Source of the DNA: an uncultured bacterium
Lineage (GTDB): Bacteria > Bacillota > Clostridia > Lachnospirales > Lachnospiraceae
Direction: 5' to 3'
Length of the DNA stretch: 9,537 nucleotides
Assembly: GCA_945871045.1 (NCBI GenBank)
Contig: CAMBUC010000060.1
Coordinates: forward strand, 1-9,537
Below, one piece after another: positions 1 to 5,133 of the stretch. The position numbers and the translations under genes were made by a program. Position 1 is the first letter of the stretch, and each line of letters begins with the position of its first letter. The notes under the pieces were generated by a model, which was given only the letters and a program-made list of their open reading frames with translations, did not search any database and had not been told where the DNA came from.

Positions 1-860
1 AGATCACGGATATATCCGGGCGTTGTTCCACAGCAGCCACCGATGATATCCACCCCAAGTTTCGCGATCTCCACACTCTTTTCCACAAAATACTTCTCAT
101 TTTCCGTATAGATTGTCCTTCCGCGAAGGGATAACGGGTAACCGGCATTGGGCAGTGCACTGAAAAACTTTCGGCAATAGGGAAGTTGGGTCTGCAACAG
201 CTGCAGCAAATGCCCTGCCTCTACGCCACAGTTATAACCATACGCATCTATGGCATCCGCATCCGCTTTTGCCATGCTCTCATGAATACGGCGCACAGAA
301 AGGCCCGCTCTTGTGTATCCGCTCTTATCAAAAGTAAACTGCACCAGCACAAAAGCATCCGGTCGCCGGGTTTTGATATAGTCTGCCAGCTGTTTCACAT
401 ATTTATCGTCTCTCTGCGATTCAAATGCGAAAACAGATGCACCGCATTCCAAAAACACATCGCACATCTGTTCATAGTCCGCCAACACTTCTGCCGGGCT
501 TTGTTCTTCCAGTTCACCGATGGGACCAAAATCTGCTGCAATAAAAATGTCTTCTTCACTGCCTGTCTCTTTTCGAAAACGTTCAACCGCAGTTTCTGCA
601 ATTGCATAACCTGCGCGCAGACCCTCCAAACGCTTGCCGGCATCCGGCACAAACACCGGATTCGTGGCAAAGGTGTTTGTGCGAAGAAGTCTTGCACCCG
701 CCTGAAGATATTCGAAATGAATGTCACAGATGCGGTCCGGATGCAACAAATTTTCCTCTTCCGGAAACAGTTCCGCAGTTCCATATTTTTTCTCATAATA
801 AGTGCCCATCGCGCCGTCCGTGATCAGACGGCGCTCATGTAAATATTCCTGTAAATTCAT
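1..860 (-). CDS. Homocysteine S-methyltransferase domain protein (partial, runs off left edge)
   Basis: A reading frame stays open from the ATG at 860 to the left edge (286 codons plus two bases), so the C-terminus is missing. It carries the homocysteine S-methyltransferase signatures: DGAMGT at residues 15-20, TNTF at 61-64, GYNC ending at Cys211, PNAGYP shortly after, and GGCCGTTP with Cys276 and Cys277. In this family the three cysteines bind the zinc that activates the homocysteine thiol for methylation to methionine. The start is supported by GGGAG at 866-870, five bases upstream. The domain is nearly complete at the edge. A stand-alone enzyme would stop soon after, whereas the Firmicute YitJ type continues into a methylenetetrahydrofolate reductase domain and MetH-type proteins continue into folate and cobalamin domains. 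The sequence cannot decide between these. It follows the cysteine desulfurase by 97 bases and may share its transcript. The family call is secure; the full architecture is unknown. Confidence 0.9.
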   Translation of the reverse strand, partial: MNLQEYLHERRLITDGAMGTYYEKKYGTAELFPEEENLLHPDRICDIHFEYLQAGARLLRTNTFATNPVFVPDAGKRLEGLRAGYAIAETAVERFRKETGSEEDIFIAADFGPIGELEEQSPAEVLADYEQMCDVFLECGASVFAFESQRDDKYVKQLADYIKTRRPDAFVLVQFTFDKSGYTRAGLSVRRIHESMAKADADAIDAYGYNCGVEAGHLLQLLQTQLPYCRKFFSALPNAGYPLSLRGRTIYTENEKYFVEKSVEIAKLGVDIIGGCCGTTPGYIRD

Positions 861-957
861 AGCTTCTCCCAAATCATTTCATTGTAAAAATTTGTCCGTT
901 TCCGGTTTTCCGTTCTGAACGAACAGCCGATTCACCGTTAAACGAATGCTTTTTATT
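861..957. other. Intergenic leader between cysteine desulfurase and homocysteine methyltransferase
   Basis: This 97-base gap holds the GGGAG ribosome binding site of the methyltransferase and the 13-base element at 917-929 that recurs at 2132-2144. On the minus strand, TACAAT about 21 bases before the ATG resembles a -10 box, but no matching -35 sequence sits 17 bases upstream. I see no strong hairpin followed by a T-run, and the gap looks too short and unstructured for a SAM riboswitch or T-box. Read-through from the desulfurase gene is therefore plausible. Confidence 0.5.
917..929 (-). promoter_or_regulatory. Copy A of a shared 13-base leader element
   Basis: Read on the minus strand, towards the methyltransferase gene, this is CGGCTGTTCGTTC. 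The identical 13 bases occur at 2132-2144 read towards the flippase gene. Here the element ends 56 bases before the start codon; there it ends 61 bases before. Whether it binds a protein, forms part of an RNA leader or is coincidence is unknown. Confidence 0.35.
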
Positions 958-2094
958 TTACCCTTTCTTCAGCATTTTTACAAGCCGTTTTAAGACCGCT
1001 AAGGTATGCTGCAGTTCACCTGCTGTGGTATTGCGCCCAAGGGTGATGCGAACACAGGCGAATGCCTGTGCATCAGAAAGCCCCACTGCTTTTAACACAT
1101 GGGACGGTTTGGCCGATGCACTGTTGCATGCACTTCCCGCCGACACACAGATCCCTTCTTCGTCCAAAAGCAGCACCAGATTCGAGGCTTCGATTCCCTG
1201 AAAACAGATATTCAGATTGCCCGGCAGCCGGTCCTTCTCACTTCCTACCAGATACGCACCCGGTATCTGTGTACAAATATAATGGATCAGACGGTCACGC
1301 AAATACTGTTCGCGGGCTGCCGTTTCCTCCATCCTCGCATAACTGATCTCCGCCGCCTTTGCCATTCCGACGATCCCCGGTACATTTTCCGTTCCGGCGC
1401 GTCTGCCGCTCTCCTGCGCGCCGCCATGGATCATGCTCTCTGTGCGAAGTCCCTGCTTCATATATAAAAAGCCGCACCCTTTCGGGCCATAGAACTTGTG
1501 GCTGCTGGCACTGAGTAGATGCACATTCCAACCTGCAAGATCGATGGGTATCTGACCATAAGCCTGCACCGCATCCGTGTGAAACAGCACTCCCCGGCGC
1601 TTTAGGATCTGCCCGATGGCCTTCATATCCTGGATCGTTCCGATCTCATTATTCGCACACATGATAGACGCCAGGATCGTATCCGGGCGTATCGCATGTT
1701 CCAGTTGTTCTAAAGAAATGCGTCCGTCCCGGTCCACCGGTAATTCCGTCACTTCAAATCCCCGCTTCTTCAAATATTCGCAGGTATTCCCGATGGCATG
1801 ATGCTCGATCTCTGTGGTGATCAGATGCCGTCCGTAATTGCTGTAGGCTTCCATTGTCGCTTTGAGCGCCCAGTTATCGCTTTCTGTACCGCCGGAGGTA
1901 AAATAGATTTCAGAGGGCTGTACCTGCAAAGTTTCCGCGATCGTATTTCTTGCATGCTCCACCGCTTCCCTGCTCTGTTTTCCGAACTCATAGGGTGTAG
2001 AAGCATTTCCGTAGCGAATGTTATAATATGGTTCCATGGCAGCCCTTACTTCCGGCGCAGTCGGTGTGGTAGCTGCATGATCCAGATAGATCAT
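958..2094 (-). CDS. Cysteine desulfurase, class I (NifS/IscS type)
   Basis: This is a complete 378-residue PLP enzyme that takes sulfur from L-cysteine as a protein-bound persulfide, giving alanine, to supply Fe-S clusters or tRNA thiolation. Visible motifs are YLDHAATTP at the N-terminus, SGGTES near residues 67-72 (PLP phosphate binding), His98 (predicted to stack on PLP), HTDAVQ with Asp174, SSHKFYGPKG with Lys200 as the Schiff-base lysine, and GSACNS with Cys323 as the sulfur-carrying cysteine. The long loop SAGSACNSAS marks class I rather than SufS. The frame is open a further 25 codons upstream to 2169, but that extension is arginine-rich and unlike the family. The ATG at 2094 has AAGGAG seven bases upstream and places YLDHAATTP at the start, as expected. 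No scaffold gene (iscU/nifU) or mnmA lies in the window, so its sulfur acceptor is unknown. The homocysteine methyltransferase follows on the same strand. Confidence 0.96.
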   Translation of the reverse strand: MIYLDHAATTPTAPEVRAAMEPYYNIRYGNASTPYEFGKQSREAVEHARNTIAETLQVQPSEIYFTSGGTESDNWALKATMEAYSNYGRHLITTEIEHHAIGNTCEYLKKRGFEVTELPVDRDGRISLEQLEHAIRPDTILASIMCANNEIGTIQDMKAIGQILKRRGVLFHTDAVQAYGQIPIDLAGWNVHLLSASSHKFYGPKGCGFLYMKQGLRTESMIHGGAQESGRRAGTENVPGIVGMAKAAEISYARMEETAAREQYLRDRLIHYICTQIPGAYLVGSEKDRLPGNLNICFQGIEASNLVLLLDEEGICVSAGSACNSASAKPSHVLKAVGLSDAQAFACVRITLGRNTTAGELQHTLAVLKRLVKMLKKG

Positions 2095-2101
2095 ATTCCT
2101 T

Positions 2102-2107
2102 CTCCTT
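2102..2107 (-). promoter_or_regulatory. Ribosome binding site that fixes the cysteine desulfurase start
   Basis: On the minus strand this reads AAGGAG, followed by seven bases and then the ATG at 2094. It supports that start over the more upstream ATG at 2169, which would add 25 uncharacteristic residues. Confidence 0.8.
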
Positions 2108-2131
2108 CCAAAACAATTGATCCGATTCCAC

Positions 2132-2144
2132 CGGCTGTTCGTTC
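2132..2144 (+). promoter_or_regulatory. Copy B of a shared 13-base leader element
   Basis: This reads CGGCTGTTCGTTC towards the flippase gene, ending 61 bases before its ATG. It is identical to copy A at 917-929 on the minus strand. It also falls downstream of the predicted TATAAT of the desulfurase, so it would be transcribed in the desulfurase leader as the reverse complement. Function unknown. Confidence 0.35.
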
Positions 2145-2167
2145 TACGGTGTCTGCCTGTTTCATAC

Positions 2168-2173
2168 ATTATA
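2168..2173 (-). promoter_or_regulatory. Probable -10 box of the cysteine desulfurase promoter
   Basis: The minus strand reads TATAAT here, an exact sigma-A -10 consensus, about 74 bases upstream of the desulfurase ATG. That would give a leader of roughly 65 bases. The -35 region 17 bases upstream is a poor match (ACCGCC), and there is no extended TG motif. The promoter is therefore only moderately supported. Confidence 0.35.
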
Positions 2174-2205
2174 GGAAAGTATTCTTTTCAGGCGGTATCG
2201 CTCTT

Positions 2206-3492
2206 ATGAACATCTCTCAATACAAAAAACACCCGTTGTTTACCGGTACGGTCATTCTGACTGCAACGGGACTAGCCAGCAGAATCATAGGATTCTTATA
2301 TAGAATATTCCTCTCCCATACGATCGGTGCAAAGGGTCTTGGCATCTATCAGCTGGCATTTCCGATCCTGGCACTTTGTCTGGCGCTCTGTACCGGCGGA
2401 ATCCAGACTGCGATCTCCAAGTTTACAGCGGAGACCGAAGACCAGACCCCCTTTTTCTGCGGACTTTTCATTTGTATGGTCACAGCCGCGGGATGTTCCC
2501 TGTTCGTTTACCAAAACGCCCCTTGGCTGGCTGAACATATCATTAACGAGCCTGCCTGCGGATCACTGCTTCGTATCATGAGTTTTTCGCTGCCCTTTGC
2601 CTGCCTGCACGCCTGTTTCAACGGCTATTATTACGGAAAAAATAAGACCGCGATCCCCGCGCTGTCCCAACTCTTTGAGCAGCTGGTCCGGGTATTCTCG
2701 GTCTATCTCTTTTATCTGATCCAATTAGAAAAACAAGCCCCCATCACACCGGCGCATGCCATGTGGGGTACTGTTTGCGGAGAAATGGCTGCAGCCCTGT
2801 TTTGCCTTACCACCTTCCGATTGAAACGCCTGCAGTTCTCTGTTTCTGTCACAAAAAAACTGCTCGCTTTTTCCACTCCCCTCACGGCAAGCCGTGTCAT
2901 CCTCAACCTGTTTGCCAGCGCAGAAACTATTTTCATCCCATTAGCACTGGTATCCTACGGTTATGACCGTACACAGGCCCTTTCTGTATTCGGAACCTTA
3001 ACCGGTATGGCTATGCCTGTGGTGATGCTTCCTACGGTACTTACCGGCTCCCTTTCCGTCCTTCTGCTGCCTGCTATTTCTGAAGCAGCCGCAAAAAATG
3101 ACCGCAGGCAGATCGCACAGACGATCCGACGTACGGTGGAGTTGTGTGCCATCTTAGGTCTTAGCTGCACACTGGGCTTTCTGTTTCTCGGCCGGTTCAT
3201 CGGAACACTGCTATTTGGCAGTGAACTGGCAGGCTCCTTCATCGTAAGCCTTGGCTTTTTATGTCCGTTTCTATTTTTAAGCGGAACCCTCAGCAGTATT
3301 TTACATGGGCTGAACCTCACCTTGTACACCTTTTTTTTGAACGTCCTCGGATGCGCACTGCGGTTGTTCACCATTTACCTGCTGGTGCCCCGCTTTGGCC
3401 TATATACTTATTTATGGAGTGCGCTGCTGAGTCACATCCTCCAATCCGCCGCTTATTTATGGCTCTTACTTCAACATCAGAAACGCGCCTAG
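2206..3492 (+). CDS. SpoVB-like / polysaccharide biosynthesis flippase (MOP superfamily)
   Basis: This is a 428-residue, very hydrophobic membrane protein with about 12 predicted helices, near residues 13-33, 45-65, 83-102, 121-140, 160-175, 187-204, 226-252, 262-290, 312-332, 345-364, 372-392 and 400-422. The N-terminal pattern ASRIIGFLYRI followed by GAKGLGIYQL is typical of the SpoVB/Polysacc_synt group, which is related to MurJ and Wzx and flips undecaprenol-linked glycans across the membrane. It is shorter than B. subtilis SpoVB (just over 500 residues). Whether it serves sporulation cortex, cell wall or capsule cannot be told, because no glycosyltransferase or spore genes are adjacent. 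The frame is open upstream to 1798, but that part is antisense to the desulfurase gene. ATG 2206 is the first Met before the conserved region, with a weak AGGCGG ten bases upstream. It is the only plus-strand gene, and its 3' end overlaps pgeF by 27 bases. Confidence 0.88.
   Translation: MNISQYKKHPLFTGTVILTATGLASRIIGFLYRIFLSHTIGAKGLGIYQLAFPILALCLALCTGGIQTAISKFTAETEDQTPFFCGLFICMVTAAGCSLFVYQNAPWLAEHIINEPACGSLLRIMSFSLPFACLHACFNGYYYGKNKTAIPALSQLFEQLVRVFSVYLFYLIQLEKQAPITPAHAMWGTVCGEMAAALFCLTTFRLKRLQFSVSVTKKLLAFSTPLTASRVILNLFASAETIFIPLALVSYGYDRTQALSVFGTLTGMAMPVVMLPTVLTGSLSVLLLPAISEAAAKNDRRQIAQTIRRTVELCAILGLSCTLGFLFLGRFIGTLLFGSELAGSFIVSLGFLCPFLFLSGTLSSILHGLNLTLYTFFLNVLGCALRLFTIYLLVPRFGLYTYLWSALLSHILQSAAYLWLLLQHQKRA
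3466..3492. other. 27-base convergent overlap of two coding sequences
   Basis: The flippase TAG ends at 3492 and the pgeF stop (TAA on the minus strand) occupies 3466-3468, so the last 27 bases of each gene are antisense to each other. No hairpin with a T-run is visible between or just beyond the stops on either strand. Transcripts probably run into the opposing gene unless a terminator lies deeper. Confidence 0.85.
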
Positions 3493-4395
3493 ATTTCCTC
3501 TTCGGCCTTTGCTAAAGCGATGGGAAAACAAATTCTGCGGATTGCAGCAGGTACATAGATCCGTGACCTGCAAATGTTCCGGCAAAACGCCAGCCTCAAG
3601 CATCACGCGTTTATTTGCCTCCCATAAGTTCAGCTGGTAATGGTCCTCATCGGTGGGAGTCAGCAGTTCCTCTCCCGCATTTGGAAATTCCTCCCGGAAC
3701 TGTTTTGCAACGTCCCCACTTACCTCATAACAATTCTGACAGACGCTGGGACCGATGGCACAGAGCAGATCCTCCGGCCGGCTGCCAAACTGTTCTGCCA
3801 TGGCATGGATCGTTACCGCACCCATCCGCGCCACCGTCCCCCGCCAGCCGGAATGGGATAAACCGATGGCATGATGCACCGGATCTACAAAATAAAGAGG
3901 TACACAGTCTGCATAAAAAGTAGCCAGAAGCACCTGCCTTTCGTTTGTGATCAGTCCATCCACATCCCTCCAGGACAGGGGACGGGTCACTCCGGTTCCG
4001 CCGTCTTTTGCATACACTCTGCGCACGTTTGTTGTATGCGTTTGCATAGAGCAGACGATCTGCTCCGGCATCACTCCGAAGGCTTCTGCCACACGCCGGA
4101 AGTTTTCCTGCACATCCTTTGGTTCATCTCCTCTTGTAAAACTAAGATTGAGACTGCTCCATTCCCCTTTGCTCACACCTCCTGCCCGAGTCGTAAAGGC
4201 ATGCCGCACGCAGTCACATTCCAACAACAGGGGAAACGTCAGAAGGGGCAGTTCCTCCCCGCAGGCAAGCGGTATTCGCTGTTCCCTGAGTACCGGTGAT
4301 TTCTCTGTCTCTTTGTTCGTTCCGTTCCCCGTTTCCGGGTTCACACTTTTTTCCCAGGAACGCTTCCATGGGATCAACTGATCACTGTTTTTCAT
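3466..4395 (-). CDS. pgeF: PgeF (YfiH/laccase-domain) peptidoglycan editing factor
   Basis: This is a 309-residue member of the YfiH/DUF152 (Cu-oxidase_4) family. The metal-binding residues are visible: His120 in QTHTTNV, Cys164 in YADCVPLYF and His181 in SHSGWRGT. The C-terminal DLCTCCNP...FSHR...GRRGNLGAF block is also typical. E. coli YfiH has been linked to removing wrongly incorporated L-Ser from muropeptide precursors, and related proteins act on purine nucleosides, so the substrate here is inferred only. Two adjacent ATGs (4398 and 4395) are possible. GGAG at 4401-4404 is two bases from the first and five from the second, so I chose 4395. About 45 polar, charged residues precede the conserved domain, which is longer than usual for the family. 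It follows yraN by 13 bases and is probably the last gene of the operon. Confidence 0.93.
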   Translation of the reverse strand: MKNSDQLIPWKRSWEKSVNPETGNGTNKETEKSPVLREQRIPLACGEELPLLTFPLLLECDCVRHAFTTRAGGVSKGEWSSLNLSFTRGDEPKDVQENFRRVAEAFGVMPEQIVCSMQTHTTNVRRVYAKDGGTGVTRPLSWRDVDGLITNERQVLLATFYADCVPLYFVDPVHHAIGLSHSGWRGTVARMGAVTIHAMAEQFGSRPEDLLCAIGPSVCQNCYEVSGDVAKQFREEFPNAGEELLTPTDEDHYQLNLWEANKRVMLEAGVLPEHLQVTDLCTCCNPQNLFSHRFSKGRRGNLGAFLMLK

Positions 4396-4408
4396 CATAT
4401 CTCCATAT

Positions 4409-4780
4409 CTATCCGCAAAATTCGAAAGCGTTCTGATACAATGACACGGAAAACTCCTGTTCCCCGAACAATGCCACTACATCAAAACGCACCGGTGTTG
4501 CTTCTCCATATCCAAAACGTCTCAGATAATAGAGCGCCACCCGCGAGATCACCCGCTGTTTTCGCCAGTCTACCGCTTCTTCCGGAAGACCGTTTCCTCC
4601 CTGCCTGCGGTATTTGACTTCAAGAAAGACTATATAACCGCCTTCCCGGGCTACAATATCGATCTCTCCGATCCGGCAGCGGAAATTCCGCGCTAAGATC
4701 TGATAACCGTTTTTTTCTAACCATTCACAGACAAATGCCTCCTTGTCTGCTCCGATCTGCCTTTTATTGATCTTCTGCAA
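4409..4780 (-). CDS. yraN: YraN/UPF0102 family predicted nuclease-fold protein
   Basis: This is a small 123-residue protein matching the UPF0102 family in length and layout: NKRQIGAD near the N-terminus, RNFRCRIGEIDIVARE with Glu39 and Asp41, then FLEVKYRR with Glu54 and Lys56. The D...ExK arrangement is that of restriction-endonuclease/Holliday-resolvase-like folds; the cellular role is not established. I chose the TTG at 4780 because AGGAGG (4785-4790) lies four bases upstream and the protein then begins MQKINKRQIGAD, as relatives do. The frame extends to a GTG at 4801, which would add seven residues encoded by the Shine-Dalgarno region itself. It sits 41 bases after ylqH and 13 before pgeF, its common position next to rnhB in Firmicutes and proteobacteria. 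Confidence 0.9.
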   Translation of the reverse strand: MQKINKRQIGADKEAFVCEWLEKNGYQILARNFRCRIGEIDIVAREGGYIVFLEVKYRRQGGNGLPEEAVDWRKQRVISRVALYYLRRFGYGEATPVRFDVVALFGEQEFSVSLYQNAFEFCG

Positions 4781-4784
4781 AATA

Positions 4785-4790
4785 CCTCCT
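4785..4790 (-). promoter_or_regulatory. Ribosome binding site that decides the yraN start
   Basis: The minus strand reads AGGAGG, a perfect anti-SD match, four bases before TTG 4780. It lies inside the coding region if the upstream GTG at 4801 were used, which favours the TTG. Confidence 0.65.
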
Positions 4791-4821
4791 GCACATATCA
4801 CCTGTCGGATCCGCCTGCCTG

Positions 4822-5121
4822 TTATCTTCCTAATTTTGCCCGGATCTTATCCATGTCATTGACAAACACCAGAATCTCTGCCACTACTTCATAAAGTTCC
4901 GGCGGGATCATATCCCCGATCTCCAGCCGCGATAACGTATCCGCCAGTTTATCATCTTTATAAGTGGGAACGTCTGCTTCTTTTGCCGTCACTATGATCC
5001 GCTCTGCAACTGCACCTTTTCCTGTGGCAAGGATCTTCGGTGCTGCATCGCCGGGCATATAGGCAAGCGCCACCGCCGTTTTTGCTTTTTCACCTGTTTG
5101 TTTTTTGCTTCCATCTGCCAT
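4822..5121 (-). CDS. ylqH: YlqH-like stand-alone FlhB C-terminal domain protein
   Basis: This is a 99-residue soluble protein matching the cytoplasmic C-domain of FlhB/EscU/YscU type III export proteins. The family pattern is seen in TAVALAYMPGDAAPKILATGKG (split here as TAVALAY, 15-21, and APKILATGKG, 27-36), then EADVPTYKDDKLADTL near 48-63, LEIGDMIPPELYEVVAEIL near 66-84. In FlhB, AVAL is preceded by NPTH, where the protein cuts itself to switch export substrates. Here the equivalent stretch is the Lys-rich EKAK, so self-cleavage is not expected, and the membrane half is absent. B. subtilis YlqH and H. pylori FlhX are comparable. ATG 5121 has GAGGT (5129-5133) seven bases upstream, overlapping the ylqG stop; a longer open frame reaching 5175 lies inside ylqG and lacks a good site. 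The gap to ylqG is only 10 bases, so the two are probably co-translated. Its function outside flagella is unknown. Confidence 0.9.
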   Translation of the reverse strand: MADGSKKQTGEKAKTAVALAYMPGDAAPKILATGKGAVAERIIVTAKEADVPTYKDDKLADTLSRLEIGDMIPPELYEVVAEILVFVNDMDKIRAKLGR

Positions 5122-5128
5122 AGCCGAT

Positions 5129-5133
5129 ACCTC
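5129..5133 (-). promoter_or_regulatory. Ribosome binding site of ylqH overlapping the ylqG stop codon
   Basis: GAGGT on the minus strand lies seven bases before ATG 5121 and shares bases with the TGA of ylqG at 5132-5134. This arrangement favours translational coupling, so ribosomes finishing ylqG would expose or reuse the site. It also supports the short ylqH start. Confidence 0.65.

Larger units (their letters stand above)
2095..2205. other. Divergent intergenic region between cysteine desulfurase and flippase genes
   Basis: This 111-base region separates two genes pointing away from each other, so it should hold promoters for both. For the desulfurase there is an exact TATAAT on the minus strand at 2168-2173 and AAGGAG at 2102-2107. 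For the flippase I find no convincing -10/-35 pair on the plus strand, only weak candidates such as TACATT at 2165-2170. The second copy of the 13-base element lies at 2132-2144, preceded by CCGATTCCACCGG at 2122-2134. Confidence 0.55.

Noticed and set aside
186..842. A 218-codon open frame on the plus strand.
   Set aside because: It lies entirely antisense to the homocysteine methyltransferase, whose motifs are unmistakable. The plus-strand product is Cys/His/Arg-rich with no family pattern, so it is a shadow.
883..888. TACAAT-like -10 box on the minus strand ahead of the methyltransferase.
   Set aside because: No -35-like sequence occurs at 16-18 bases upstream, and the resulting leader would be very short. 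Co-transcription with the desulfurase is as likely.
861..957. A SAM riboswitch or T-box ahead of the methionine-synthesis gene.
   Set aside because: Only 97 bases are available, with no visible multi-stem core, T-box sequence or terminator hairpin.
2095..2169. An N-terminal extension of the cysteine desulfurase (25 residues).
   Set aside because: The extension is Arg/Asn-rich, unlike the family, and would lie across the AAGGAG site. The shorter start fits in both motif position and Shine-Dalgarno spacing.
3328..3338. A run of eight T in the flippase gene as a slippage or phase-variation site.
   Set aside because: The frame is intact through it, the run encodes normal membrane residues, and eight is short for phase variation.
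3405..3465. Repeated CTTATTTATGG at the end of the flippase gene.
   Set aside because: It encodes the chance repetition of Tyr-Leu-Trp in the last membrane helix and does not extend further.
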